Assembly: GCA_963691705.1 (NCBI GenBank)
Contig: OY829545.1
Location: 36,443,475 to 36,507,474 of the forward strand
Reading direction: 5' to 3'
From: Viola odorata
Lineage: Eukaryota > Streptophyta > Magnoliopsida > Malpighiales > Violaceae
Length of the DNA: 64,000 nt
Position 1 is the stretch's first letter. Each line of letters begins with the position of its first letter. A program made the position numbers and the translations under genes. The notes under the pieces are model-generated. The model did no database searches, was not told the DNA's origin, and worked only from the letters and a program-made list of their open reading frames with translations. Shown here piece after piece: positions 19,533 through 32,194 of this stretch.

Positions 19533-20738
19533 ATGTCTTCCTACATACCGCCGCATTTGAGGGTTGCTCCTACTAGCCACGCATCTTGGTCTCATGTTGA
19601 GCAGCCCCCCCACCTTGACCGTAGCCATGAGTACTTCACCAAGGCTTCCCCTTCCACTCCTTCCTGGTTGGAGTATGATCATATTGCGCCCTCTCGGCAA
19701 GCCTATGCGTATGAGTCTTATGCGACTAGTGGAGAGATTTCGTATGGGCATGAGGACTACTTCACCAAGGCTGCCCCATCCCCACACCTTGGCACCTCAC
19801 CTTTCGCCTTGAGGATGGCTCCAATTCTAGCACGCTTGGACAGAAGCACTCAAGCCATGACAAACACCATGGCCGCAATGACACTTATATGTGATAACCT
19901 ACGGGTTTCCGGCCACCTTGGGCAATGTGAAGAGGTTAGCATTTGTACTCTTGGTTCGCCATCAGTCAAGGAAAGTTTAGTGCCGCTTGGGAGGGAAATG
20001 AATGTATTGCAATCCATGGATGGTTTTGAGACACCGTTGGTCGAGGAGATTGAGGATCTTCCTAGTGTTGTTTCGGCCGATTCACCATCACTTATTGAGG
20101 ATGATTTGCCTCCGTTTGAGGAGAAGCTACTGGTTTCGGATGTGCATAGGGGGTTTGGGAGCGAAACGAACACATGTAGGGCTTGTGAGTCCACTTCGGA
20201 TTGCCATGAGACAGCCGCTCATTGCCTTGCATTGCAGCGCAAATTTCAGACCTTGGTTAGTGCCTTCTCCATCATTCCGAGGGTGCCTTTACATAGATTT
20301 GTGGATCCATTTCTCCTTGGTTTTGGTCACTTGGGCAGCGCACATTTCTCTCCATTTGAGGCGCTTGCGAGTGGTCTCACGGTCTCGCACTTTACCATGA
20401 TCCCTACCACCTTTCCTTTGGTTCACCGTCGTGGCCAATCCTTAATTGTTCTTGGCTGTTCACCGTCCACACCTACTTATCTTCCCCGCGGAAGACCTCC
20501 ACCTTGGCCTATTTTCCTCGAGAAGTGTAGTTTGAGGGGTCCGCGTGTATCCACAAGCTGTGAGCATGCCTTGTCCCGTTCGGCCGAGCAAGGGCTTGAG
20601 CCTCTAGATTCGAGGTCGAATCTCCTCCAAGGCGAAGGGGATGATATGAGCATAAAGACTCTCACTCCACTTTCGGAACCCCCCCACCCTCCAAAGCTTA
20701 GATTCGAGGACGAATCTCTTCAAAGGGGGATGGGATGA
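19533..20738 (+). CDS. Retrotransposon ORF, unit 6
   Basis: Intact consensus copy with a 19 A leader tract. It is indistinguishable from unit 5 by eye. Confidence 0.6.
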   Translation: MSSYIPPHLRVAPTSHASWSHVEQPPHLDRSHEYFTKASPSTPSWLEYDHIAPSRQAYAYESYATSGEISYGHEDYFTKAAPSPHLGTSPFALRMAPILARLDRSTQAMTNTMAAMTLICDNLRVSGHLGQCEEVSICTLGSPSVKESLVPLGREMNVLQSMDGFETPLVEEIEDLPSVVSADSPSLIEDDLPPFEEKLLVSDVHRGFGSETNTCRACESTSDCHETAAHCLALQRKFQTLVSAFSIIPRVPLHRFVDPFLLGFGHLGSAHFSPFEALASGLTVSHFTMIPTTFPLVHRRGQSLIVLGCSPSTPTYLPRGRPPPWPIFLEKCSLRGPRVSTSCEHALSRSAEQGLEPLDSRSNLLQGEGDDMSIKTLTPLSEPPHPPKLRFEDESLQRGMG

Positions 20739-21504
20739 TATGAGCTTAAAGGCTCCAACTCGTTTCTCTTGTCTTGCCTTCCGTCTAGGCCAAGACTGCT
20801 GTCTAGGGCAAACCTTCGGTCTAGGCCAAGACTCCCATCTAGGGCAAACCTACTGTCTAGGCCAAGACTCCCGTCTAGGCCGAACCTACTATCTAGGCCA
20901 AGACTCCCTTCTGTTTGGCCGAAGCCCATCCTCCAAGCCCATCTTCATTGCTGCCAAGGCCAAGCCCCTTTGTCTAAGGGTGTAAGGGTATTTACCCATT
21001 GTTAGGTTTTAGTATTTAAAGTGCAAACATTTCATTTCAGCACTTGCCTTTGATTTTGATGATATTCTCTTTGGCCAATTCTTAGAGTAAACTAGTGTAA
21101 TTTAGGGTTCTTGGTAACCGGTGCCATTAGGGCTGAAACCATTGTTTATCTTATATCTCTTCTTGTAATTAAGCTCTTGAGCTTTGTTCTTAAATCAGAA
21201 AAGAGAGATCCTTAACTAGTTTATAGAAAGGTTGCTTGGTTTGCTAATCAAGAGGGTTTTCTAATTAGTTAAGTTCTTATTATGTTCATCCATTCCATCT
21301 CTACCAAACAACCATTGATCCGCTGCATATAACTCCTCAAAACACCAACTTCAGCCATCAAGTTCACCAAGGCGTCTCCTCTCCATCTCCATCTGAGGCG
21401 TCTATATCCATTGCCAAAACCAACCTCTCACAAGAGGACTAGATCCGGCTCAAGAACAGCAATTCGGTCTCTTCTTCTCCAAAACAGATGTTGAGCTCTT
21501 ATCA
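20736..21504 (+). repeat. LTR 6
   Basis: Complete copy. Confidence 0.9.
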
Positions 21505-23096
21505 AGTGGTAGCGGAGCTTCAGTTGTCCTCTAGGTTGGTTTTTCTTGTTCTCCTCTTCATTTCTACGGTTAGAATCATCTTCTCTACCGTAGAACTTCT
21601 TTCCTTTGTGCTGAAATTTTTCTGTTTTTCATAACCGTTCCTCTCTTCGGTTAAAACTTCATTTTCTTGAGTTTCTTCGGTTCAAACACCTTGATTCTTG
21701 TTTTCTATGGTTTAAACATTATTTTCTACCATAGGAATCATTCCCACTTCATTTGAAAAATTTGGTGTTCTTGAAGAAATTCTTGTCTTTTAGTGTGCTG
21801 AATTTTGGAAGAACACAAGTGCTGAAATTTTTTGTGTTTGTGTGCATCAAAATGGACGAAATTTCTTCTTAATTGTGTATTTGCTGCTGAAGTTATTGGA
21901 GCCTCCTATGGTGGCCTTGAGAGCCATGTGGACTGATTTGTTCTCTTGCTAAGTGCCGAAATTGCTTGTCCAACCATAGCTGGCCACATCACCTTGATTG
22001 TGAGCCTAGTATTTTCCTCAATTGTGAGCCAAGCATTTCAGCTTGCTCACTACACTTCCCCCTCACACAGCCGGCCCTAATTAGCATCCTTACACTTAGG
22101 TTGCTTGTCATACACAGCCACATCACTTGCCTTGTCACTTGCCTTGTCATCCACACACATTTGGACACATCACTATCACTTGCCACCTCACTTTTGGCTT
22201 TTAGTGAAAATATTTTCAAGAGCAAAACTACTTGTCTTTCACTTCTTCTTCTTTCAAGGATACATGTCATACAAGTGAGCTCTCTTCACTCATTGCAAAA
22301 ACAGAAAAGAAAAGAGAAAGGAACTAAAAGAAAGATCAAGTTCCTAACACTCAAAAAAAAAAAAAAAAAAACAAAAGAGTGGATCAATTGAGTCATAAGC
22401 AAGAGACTACTTGTGTGTATCTATCTGAAGTGAATTACATTGTTTTTAAAGTGTCATTGTGGAAGAACACAAGTTTCGGCTTTCAATTTGTGTTTCCAAT
22501 TCAGATTTTCGTTTTCTGTTTTTTCCTTTTGACTAGCTTCGGCTTTTCCCTTTTTGTCTGAGTGTCTGTGCTCAGAAAATTCTGAAATTTTGATAGATTA
22601 AAGTTCAGTCTGAGGGGAACAACTCTTATGTTTTACACTTCTCCTAATTCTGTTGGTTTCACATACTTCTATCCAATTCAAAATCAGTGCGCAGTTTTCA
22701 CTCGAAATTTCAGCTTTGAGTCTTTCATTTGTTTGTGATTTTCTCTTCTTGTTTCTTTGAGTCTTTTCTTAAGTAGCTTGAGCTGTGTTGTTTTCTTCTT
22801 TGTTTTCACATATTATTACTCTATTCTAAGTCCAATTTCGGCCCAAATTAAATCCTTTTTCCTTAGGCAGAATTTTGACTTTCCTTGCCTTTCTTTCGTA
22901 CCTTGGTTGTCTTGCTTTTCTTGAGCCCTAGTTAGGTATTTCTAGCTTAGGTCTTCGGTTGGTGATTCAGATAAGAGTGTGAGAGAAGAGTGTGAGTACA
23001 TTAGAGTGACAAACACGAGAGTGAAACACGTGAGGGAGAGACTAACCCCTTTCAGCTATCACTTGTGTTTATTTTTCCTTTTGTAGGAATTTTTCT

Positions 23097-24302
23097 ATGT
23101 CTTCCTACATACCGCCGCATTTGAGGGTTGCTCCTACTAGCCACGCATCTTGGTCTCATGTTGAGCAGCCCCCCCACCTTGACCGTAGCCATGAGTACTT
23201 CACCAAGGCTTCCCCTTCCACTCCTTCCTGGTTGGAGTATGATCATATTGCGCCCTCTCGGCAAGCCTATGCGTATGAGTCTTATGCGACTAGTGGAGAG
23301 ATTTCGTATGGGCATGAGGACTACTTCACCAAGGCTGCCCCATCCCCACACCTTGGCACCTCACCTTTCGCCTTGAGGATGGCTCCAATTCTAGCACGCT
23401 TGGACAGAAGCACTCAAGCCATGACAAACACCATGGCCGCAATGACACTTATATGTGATAACCTACGGGTTTCCGGCCACCTTGGGCAATGTGAAGAGGT
23501 TAGCATTTGTACTCTTGGTTCGCCATCAGTCAAGGAAAGTTTAGTGCCGCTTGGGAGGGAAATGAATGTATTGCAATCCATGGATGGTTTTGAGACACCG
23601 TTGGTCGAGGAGATTGAGGATCTTCCTAGTGTTGTTTCGGCCGATTCACCATCACTTATTGAGGATGATTTGCCTCCGTTTGAGGAGAAGCTACTGGTTT
23701 CGGATGTGCATAGGGGGTTTGGGAGCGAAACGAACACATGTAGGGCTTGTGAGTCCACTTCGGATTGCCATGAGACAGCCGCTCATTGCCTTGCATTGCA
23801 GCGCAAATTTCAGACCTTGGTTAGTGCCTTCTCCATCATTCCGAGGGTGCCTTTACATAGATTTGTGGATCCATTTCTCCTTGGTTTTGGTCACTTGGGC
23901 AGCGCACATTTCTCTCCATTTGAGGCGCTTGCGAGTGGTCTCACGGTCTCGCACTTTACCATGATCCCTACCACCTTTCCTTTGGTTCACCGTCGTGGCC
24001 AATCCTTAATTGTTCTTGGCTGTTCACCGTCCACACCTACTTATCTTCCCCGCGGAAGACCTCCACCTTGGCCTATTTTCCTCGAGAAGTGTAGTTTGAG
24101 GGGTCCGCGTGTATCCACAAGCTGTGAGCATGCCTTGTCCCGTTCGGCCGAGCAAGGGCTTGAGCCTCTAGATTCGAGGTCGAATCTCCTCCAAGGCGAA
24201 GGGGATGATATGAGCATAAAGACTCTCACTCCACTTTCGGAACCCCCCCACCCTCCAAAGCTTAGATTCGAGGACGAATCTCTTCAAAGGGGGATGGGAT
24301 GA
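23097..24302 (+). CDS. Retrotransposon ORF, unit 7
   Basis: Intact consensus copy. The leader has C at 22179, the same variant as unit 4 exactly three units (10692 bp) upstream. Confidence 0.6.
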   Translation: MSSYIPPHLRVAPTSHASWSHVEQPPHLDRSHEYFTKASPSTPSWLEYDHIAPSRQAYAYESYATSGEISYGHEDYFTKAAPSPHLGTSPFALRMAPILARLDRSTQAMTNTMAAMTLICDNLRVSGHLGQCEEVSICTLGSPSVKESLVPLGREMNVLQSMDGFETPLVEEIEDLPSVVSADSPSLIEDDLPPFEEKLLVSDVHRGFGSETNTCRACESTSDCHETAAHCLALQRKFQTLVSAFSIIPRVPLHRFVDPFLLGFGHLGSAHFSPFEALASGLTVSHFTMIPTTFPLVHRRGQSLIVLGCSPSTPTYLPRGRPPPWPIFLEKCSLRGPRVSTSCEHALSRSAEQGLEPLDSRSNLLQGEGDDMSIKTLTPLSEPPHPPKLRFEDESLQRGMG

Positions 24303-25068
24303 TATGAGCTTAAAGGCTCCAACTCGTTTCTCTTGTCTTGCCTTCCGTCTAGGCCAAGACTGCTGTCTAGGGCAAACCTTCGGTCTAGGCCAAGACTCCC
24401 ATCTAGGGCAAACCTACTGTCTAGGCCAAGACTCCCGTCTAGGCCGAACCTACTATCTAGGCCAAGACTCCCTTCTGTTTGGCCGAAGCCCATCCTCCAA
24501 GCCCATCTTCATTGCTGCCAAGGCCAAGCCCCTTTGTCTAAGGGTGTAAGGGTATTTACCCATTGTTAGGTTTTAGTATTTAAAGTGCAAACATTTCATT
24601 TCAGCACTTGCCTTTGATTTTGATGATATTCTCTTTGGCCAATTCTTAGAGTAAACTAGTGTAATTTAGGGTTCTTGGTAACCGGTGCCATTAGGGCTGA
24701 AACCATTGTTTATCTTATATCTCTTCTTGTAATTAAGCTCTTGAGCTTTGTTCTTAAATCAGAAAAGAGAGATCCTTAACTAGTTTATAGAAAGGTTGCT
24801 TGGTTTGCTAATCAAGAGGGTTTTCTAATTAGTTAAGTTCTTATTATGTTCATCCATTCCATCTCTACCAAACAACCATTGATCCGCTGCATATAACTCC
24901 TCAAAACACCAACTTCAGCCATCAAGTTCACCAAGGCGTCTCCTCTCCATCTCCATCTGAGGCGTCTATATCCATTGCCAAAACCAACCTCTCACAAGAG
25001 GACTAGATCCGGCTCAAGAACAGCAATTCGGTCTCTTCTTCTCCAAAACAGATGTTGAGCTCTTATCA
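24300..25068 (+). repeat. LTR 7
   Basis: Complete copy. Confidence 0.9.
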
Positions 25069-26659
25069 AGTGGTAGCGGAGCTTCAGTTGTCCTCTAGGT
25101 TGGTTTTTCTTGTTCTCCTCTTCATTTCTACGGTTAGAATCATCTTCTCTACCGTAGAACTTCTTTCCTTTGTGCTGAAATTTTTCTGTTTTTCATAACC
25201 GTTCCTCTCTTCGGTTAAAACTTCATTTTCTTGAGTTTCTTCGGTTCAAACACCTTGATTCTTGTTTTCTATGGTTTAAACATTATTTTCTACCATAGGA
25301 ATCATTCCCACTTCATTTGAAAAATTTGGTGTTCTTGAAGAAATTCTTGTCTTTTTAGTGTGCTGAATTTTGGAAGAACACAAGTGCTGAAATTTTTTGT
25401 GTTTGTGTGCATCAAAATGGACGAAATTTCTTCTTAATTGTGTATTTGCTGCTGAAGTTATTGGAGCCTCCTATGGTGGCCTTGAGAGCCATGTGGACTG
25501 ATTTGTTCTCTTGCTAAGTGCCGAAATTGCTTGTCCAACCATAGCTGGCCACATCACCTTGATTGTGAGCCTAGTATTTTCCTCAATTGTGAGCCAAGCA
25601 TTTCAGCTTGCTCACTACACTTCCCCCTCACACAGCCGGCCCTAATTAGCATCCTTACACTTAGGTTGCTTGTCATACACAGCCACATCACTTGCCTTGT
25701 CACTTGCCTGTCATCCACACACATTTGGACACATCACTATCATTTGCCACCTCACTTTTGGCTTTTAGTGAAAATATTTTCAAGAGCAAAACTACTTGTC
25801 TTTCACTTCTTCTTCTTTCAAGGATACATGTCATACAAGTGAGCTCTCTTCACTCATTGCAAAAACAGAAAAGAAAAGAGAAAGGAACTAAAAGAAAGAT
25901 CAAGTTCCTAACACTCAAAAAAAAAAAAAAAAAACAAAAGAGTGGATCAATTGAGTCATAAGCAAGAGACTACTTGTGTGTATCTATCTGAAGTGAATTA
26001 CATTGTTTTTAAAGTGTCATTGTGGAAGAACACAAGTTTCGGCTTTCAATTTGTGTTTCCAATTCAGATTTTCGTTTTCTGTTTTTTCCTTTTGACTAGC
26101 TTCGGCTTTTCCCTTTTTGTCTGAGTGTCTGTGCTCAGAAAATTCTGAAATTTTGATAGATTAAAGTTCAGTCTGAGGGGAACAACTCTTATGTTTTACA
26201 CTTCTCCTAATTCTGTTGGTTTCACATACTTCTATCCAATTCAAAATCAGTGCGCAGTTTTCACTCGAAATTTCAGCTTTGAGTCTTTCATTTGTTTGTG
26301 ATTTTCTCTTCTTGTTTCTTTGAGTCTTTTCTTAAGTAGCTTGAGCTGTGTTGTTTTCTTCTTTGTTTTCACATATTATTACTCTATTCTAAGTCCAATT
26401 TCGGCCCAAATTAAATCCTTTTTCCTTAGGCAGAATTTTGACTTTCCTTGCCTTTCTTTCGTACCTTGGTTGTCTTGCTTTTCTTGAGCCCTAGTTAGGT
26501 ATTTCTAGCTTAGGTCTTCGGTTGGTGATTCAGATAAGAGTGTGAGAGAAGAGTGTGAGTACATTAGAGTGACAAACACGAGAGTGAAACACGTGAGGGA
26601 GAGACTAACCCCTTTCAGCTATCACTTGTGTTTATTTTTCCTTTTGTAGGAATTTTTCT

Positions 26660-27865
26660 ATGTCTTCCTACATACCGCCGCATTTGAGGGTTGCTCCTAC
26701 TAGCCACGCATCTTGGTCTCATGTTGAGCAGCCCCCCCACCTTGACCGTAGCCATGAGTACTTCACCAAGGCTTCCCCTTCCACTCCTTCCTGGTTGGAG
26801 TATGATCATATTGCGCCCTCTCGGCAAGCCTATGCGTATGAGTCTTATGCGACTAGTGGAGAGATTTCGTATGGGCATGAGGACTACTTCACCAAGGCTG
26901 CCCCATCCCCACACCTTGGCACCTCACCTTTCGCCTTGAGGATGGCTCCAATTCTAGCACGCTTGGACAGAAGCACTCAAGCCATGACAAACACCATGGC
27001 CGCAATGACACTTATATGTGATAACCTACGGGTTTCCGGCCACCTTGGGCAATGTGAAGAGGTTAGCATTTGTACTCTTGGTTCGCCATCAGTCAAGGAA
27101 AGTTTAGTGCCGCTTGGGAGGGAAATGAATGTATTGCAATCCATGGATGGTTTTGAGACACCGTTGGTCGAGGAGATTGAGGATCTTCCTAGTGTTGTTT
27201 CGGCCGATTCACCATCACTTATTGAGGATGATTTGCCTCCGTTTGAGGAGAAGCTACTGGTTTCGGATGTGCATAGGGGGTTTGGGAGCGAAACGAACAC
27301 ATGTAGGGCTTGTGAGTCCACTTCGGATTGCCATGAGACAGCCGCTCATTGCCTTGCATTGCAGCGCAAATTTCAGACCTTGGTTAGTGCCTTCTCCATC
27401 ATTCCGAGGGTGCCTTTACATAGATTTGTGGATCCATTTCTCCTTGGTTTTGGTCACTTGGGCAGCGCACATTTCTCTCCATTTGAGGCGCTTGCGAGTG
27501 GTCTCACGGTCTCGCACTTTACCATGATCCCTACCACCTTTCCTTTGGTTCACCGTCGTGGCCAATCCTTAATTGTTCTTGGCTGTTCACCGTCCACACC
27601 TACTTATCTTCCCCGCGGAAGACCTCCACCTTGGCCTATTTTCCTCGAGAAGTGTAGTTTGAGGGGTCCGCGTGTATCCACAAGCTGTGAGCATGCCTTG
27701 TCCCGTTCGGCCGAGCAAGGGCTTGAGCCTCTAGATTCGAGGTCGAATCTCCTCCAAGGCGAAGGGGATGATATGAGCATAAAGACTCTCACTCCACTTT
27801 CGGAACCCCCCCACCCTCCAAAGCTTAGATTCGAGGACGAATCTCTTCAAAGGGGGATGGGATGA
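26660..27865 (+). CDS. Retrotransposon ORF, unit 8
   Basis: Intact consensus ORF. Its leader is the most altered: an extra T in the run at 25352-25356, a lost T near 25709, and an A tract of 18 instead of 19. These indels lie only in the leader, supporting its non-coding nature. This unit begins the first 18 A block. Confidence 0.6.
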   Translation: MSSYIPPHLRVAPTSHASWSHVEQPPHLDRSHEYFTKASPSTPSWLEYDHIAPSRQAYAYESYATSGEISYGHEDYFTKAAPSPHLGTSPFALRMAPILARLDRSTQAMTNTMAAMTLICDNLRVSGHLGQCEEVSICTLGSPSVKESLVPLGREMNVLQSMDGFETPLVEEIEDLPSVVSADSPSLIEDDLPPFEEKLLVSDVHRGFGSETNTCRACESTSDCHETAAHCLALQRKFQTLVSAFSIIPRVPLHRFVDPFLLGFGHLGSAHFSPFEALASGLTVSHFTMIPTTFPLVHRRGQSLIVLGCSPSTPTYLPRGRPPPWPIFLEKCSLRGPRVSTSCEHALSRSAEQGLEPLDSRSNLLQGEGDDMSIKTLTPLSEPPHPPKLRFEDESLQRGMG

Positions 27866-28631
27866 TATGAGCTTAAAGGCTCCAACTCGTTTCTCTTGTC
27901 TTGCCTTCCGTCTAGGCCAAGACTGCTGTCTAGGGCAAACCTTCGGTCTAGGCCAAGACTCCCATCTAGGGCAAACCTACTGTCTAGGCCAAGACTCCCG
28001 TCTAGGCCGAACCTACTATCTAGGCCAAGACTCCCTTCTGTTTGGCCGAAGCCCATCCTCCAAGCCCATCTTCATTGCTGCCAAGGCCAAGCCCCTTTGT
28101 CTAAGGGTGTAAGGGTATTTACCCATTGTTAGGTTTTAGTATTTAAAGTGCAAACATTTCATTTCAGCACTTGCCTTTGATTTTGATGATATTCTCTTTG
28201 GCCAATTCTTAGAGTAAACTAGTGTAATTTAGGGTTCTTGGTAACCGGTGCCATTAGGGCTGAAACCATTGTTTATCTTATATCTCTTCTTGTAATTAAG
28301 CTCTTGAGCTTTGTTCTTAAATCAGAAAAGAGAGATCCTTAACTAGTTTATAGAAAGGTTGCTTGGTTTGCTAATCAAGAGGGTTTTCTAATTAGTTAAG
28401 TTCTTATTATGTTCATCCATTCCATCTCTACCAAACAACCATTGATCCGCTGCATATAACTCCTCAAAACACCAACTTCAGCCATCAAGTTCACCAAGGC
28501 GTCTCCTCTCCATCTCCATCTGAGGCGTCTATATCCATTGCCAAAACCAACCTCTCACAAGAGGACTAGATCCGGCTCAAGAACAGCAATTCGGTCTCTT
28601 CTTCTCCAAAACAGATGTTGAGCTCTTATCA
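27863..28631 (+). repeat. LTR 8
   Basis: Complete copy. Confidence 0.9.
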
Positions 28632-30222
28632 AGTGGTAGCGGAGCTTCAGTTGTCCTCTAGGTTGGTTTTTCTTGTTCTCCTCTTCATTTCTACGGTTAG
28701 AATCATCTTCTCTACCGTAGAACTTCTTTCCTTTGTGCTGAAATTTTTCTGTTTTTCATAACCGTTCCTCTCTTCGGTTAAAACTTCATTTTCTTGAGTT
28801 TCTTCGGTTCAAACACCTTGATTCTTGTTTTCTATGGTTTAAACATTATTTTCTACCATAGGAATCATTCCCACTTCATTTGAAAAATTTGGTGTTCTTG
28901 AAGAAATTCTTGTCTTTTAGTGTGCTGAATTTTGGAAGAACACAAGTGCTGAAATTTTTTGTGTTTGTGTGCATCAAAATGGACGAAATTTCTTCTTAAT
29001 TGTGTATTTGCTGCTGAAGTTATTGGAGCCTCCTATGGTGGCCTTGAGAGCCATGTGGACTGATTTGTTCTCTTGCTAAGTGCCGAAATTGCTTGTCCAA
29101 CCATAGCTGGCCACATCACCTTGATTGTGAGCCTAGTATTTTCCTCAATTGTGAGCCAAGCATTTCAGCTTGCTCACTACACTTCCCCCTCACACAGCCG
29201 GCCCTAATTAGCATCCTTACACTTAGGTTGCTTGTCATACACAGCCACATCACTTGCCTTGTCACTTGCCTTGTCATCCACACACATTTGGACACATCAC
29301 TATCATTTGCCACCTCACTTTTGGCTTTTAGTGAAAATATTTTCAAGAGCAAAACTACTTGTCTTTCACTTCTTCTTCTTTCAAGGATACATGTCATACA
29401 AGTGAGCTCTCTTCACTCATTGCAAAAACAGAAAAGAAAAGAGAAAGGAACTAAAAGAAAGATCAAGTTCCTAACACTCAAAAAAAAAAAAAAAAAACAA
29501 AAGAGTGGATCAATTGAGTCATAAGCAAGAGACTACTTGTGTGTATCTATCTGAAGTGAATTACATTGTTTTTAAAGTGTCATTGTGGAAGAACACAAGT
29601 TTCGGCTTTCAATTTGTGTTTCCAATTCAGATTTTCGTTTTCTGTTTTTTCCTTTTGACTAGCTTCGGCTTTTCCCTTTTTGTCTGAGTGTCTGTGCTCA
29701 GAAAATTCTGAAATTTTGATAGATTAAAGTTCAGTCTGAGGGGAACAACTCTTATGTTTTACACTTCTCCTAATTCTGTTGGTTTCACATACTTCTATCC
29801 AATTCAAAATCAGTGCGCAGTTTTCACTCGAAATTTCAGCTTTGAGTCTTTCATTTGTTTGTGATTTTCTCTTCTTGTTTCTTTGAGTCTTTTCTTAAGT
29901 AGCTTGAGCTGTGTTGTTTTCTTCTTTGTTTTCACATATTATTACTCTATTCTAAGTCCAATTTCGGCCCAAATTAAATCCTTTTTCCTTAGGCAGAATT
30001 TTGACTTTCCTTGCCTTTCTTTCGTACCTTGGTTGTCTTGCTTTTCTTGAGCCCTAGTTAGGTATTTCTAGCTTAGGTCTTCGGTTGGTGATTCAGATAA
30101 GAGTGTGAGAGAAGAGTGTGAGTACATTAGAGTGACAAACACGAGAGTGAAACACGTGAGGGAGAGACTAACCCCTTTCAGCTATCACTTGTGTTTATTT
30201 TTCCTTTTGTAGGAATTTTTCT

Positions 30223-31428
30223 ATGTCTTCCTACATACCGCCGCATTTGAGGGTTGCTCCTACTAGCCACGCATCTTGGTCTCATGTTGAGCAGCCCCCC
30301 CACCTTGACCGTAGCCATGAGTACTTCACCAAGGCTTCCCCTTCCACTCCTTCCTGGTTGGAGTATGATCATATTGCGCCCTCTCGGCAAGCCTATGCGT
30401 ATGAGTCTTATGCGACTAGTGGAGAGATTTCGTATGGGCATGAGGACTACTTCACCAAGGCTGCCCCATCCCCACACCTTGGCACCTCACCTTTCGCCTT
30501 GAGGATGGCTCCAATTCTAGCACGCTTGGACAGAAGCACTCAAGCCATGACAAACACCATGGCCGCAATGACACTTATATGTGATAACCTACGGGTTTCC
30601 GGCCACCTTGGGCAATGTGAAGAGGTTAGCATTTGTACTCTTGGTTCGCCATCAGTCAAGGAAAGTTTAGTGCCGCTTGGGAGGGAAATGAATGTATTGC
30701 AATCCATGGATGGTTTTGAGACACCGTTGGTCGAGGAGATTGAGGATCTTCCTAGTGTTGTTTCGGCCGATTCACCATCACTTATTGAGGATGATTTGCC
30801 TCCGTTTGAGGAGAAGCTACTGGTTTCGGATGTGCATAGGGGGTTTGGGAGCGAAACGAACACATGTAGGGCTTGTGAGTCCACTTCGGATTGCCATGAG
30901 ACAGCCGCTCATTGCCTTGCATTGCAGCGCAAATTTCAGACCTTGGTTAGTGCCTTCTCCATCATTCCGAGGGTGCCTTTACATAGATTTGTGGATCCAT
31001 TTCTCCTTGGTTTTGGTCACTTGGGCAGCGCACATTTCTCTCCATTTGAGGCGCTTGCGAGTGGTCTCACGGTCTCGCACTTTACCATGATCCCTACCAC
31101 CTTTCCTTTGGTTCACCGTCGTGGCCAATCCTTAATTGTTCTTGGCTGTTCACCGTCCACACCTACTTATCTTCCCCGCGGAAGACCTCCACCTTGGCCT
31201 ATTTTCCTCGAGAAGTGTAGTTTGAGGGGTCCGCGTGTATCCACAAGCTGTGAGCATGCCTTGTCCCGTTCGGCCGAGCAAGGGCTTGAGCCTCTAGATT
31301 CGAGGTCGAATCTCCTCCAAGGCGAAGGGGATGATATGAGCATAAAGACTCTCACTCCACTTTCGGAACCCCCCCACCCTCCAAAGCTTAGATTCGAGGA
31401 CGAATCTCTTCAAAGGGGGATGGGATGA
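30223..31428 (+). CDS. Retrotransposon ORF, unit 9
   Basis: Intact consensus copy with an 18 A leader tract and without the other two indels of unit 8. Confidence 0.6.
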   Translation: MSSYIPPHLRVAPTSHASWSHVEQPPHLDRSHEYFTKASPSTPSWLEYDHIAPSRQAYAYESYATSGEISYGHEDYFTKAAPSPHLGTSPFALRMAPILARLDRSTQAMTNTMAAMTLICDNLRVSGHLGQCEEVSICTLGSPSVKESLVPLGREMNVLQSMDGFETPLVEEIEDLPSVVSADSPSLIEDDLPPFEEKLLVSDVHRGFGSETNTCRACESTSDCHETAAHCLALQRKFQTLVSAFSIIPRVPLHRFVDPFLLGFGHLGSAHFSPFEALASGLTVSHFTMIPTTFPLVHRRGQSLIVLGCSPSTPTYLPRGRPPPWPIFLEKCSLRGPRVSTSCEHALSRSAEQGLEPLDSRSNLLQGEGDDMSIKTLTPLSEPPHPPKLRFEDESLQRGMG

Positions 31429-32194
31429 TATGAGCTTAAAGGCTCCAACTCGTTTCTCTTGTCTTGCCTTCCGTCTAGGCCAAGACTGCTGTCTAGGGCA
31501 AACCTTCGGTCTAGGCCAAGACTCCCATCTAGGGCAAACCTACTGTCTAGGCCAAGACTCCCGTCTAGGCCGAACCTACTATCTAGGCCAAGACTCCCTT
31601 CTGTTTGGCCGAAGCCCATCCTCCAAGCCCATCTTCATTGCTGCCAAGGCCAAGCCCCTTTGTCTAAGGGTGTAAGGGTATTTACCCATTGTTAGGTTTT
31701 AGTATTTAAAGTGCAAACATTTCATTTCAGCACTTGCCTTTGATTTTGATGATATTCTCTTTGGCCAATTCTTAGAGTAAACTAGTGTAATTTAGGGTTC
31801 TTGGTAACCGGTGCCATTAGGGCTGAAACCATTGTTTATCTTATATCTCTTCTTGTAATTAAGCTCTTGAGCTTTGTTCTTAAATCAGAAAAGAGAGATC
31901 CTTAACTAGTTTATAGAAAGGTTGCTTGGTTTGCTAATCAAGAGGGTTTTCTAATTAGTTAAGTTCTTATTATGTTCATCCATTCCATCTCTACCAAACA
32001 ACCATTGATCCGCTGCATATAACTCCTCAAAACACCAACTTCAGCCATCAAGTTCACCAAGGCGTCTCCTCTCCATCTCCATCTGAGGCGTCTATATCCA
32101 TTGCCAAAACCAACCTCTCACAAGAGGACTAGATCCGGCTCAAGAACAGCAATTCGGTCTCTTCTTCTCCAAAACAGATGTTGAGCTCTTATCA
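31426..32194 (+). repeat. LTR 9
   Basis: Complete copy. Confidence 0.9.
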
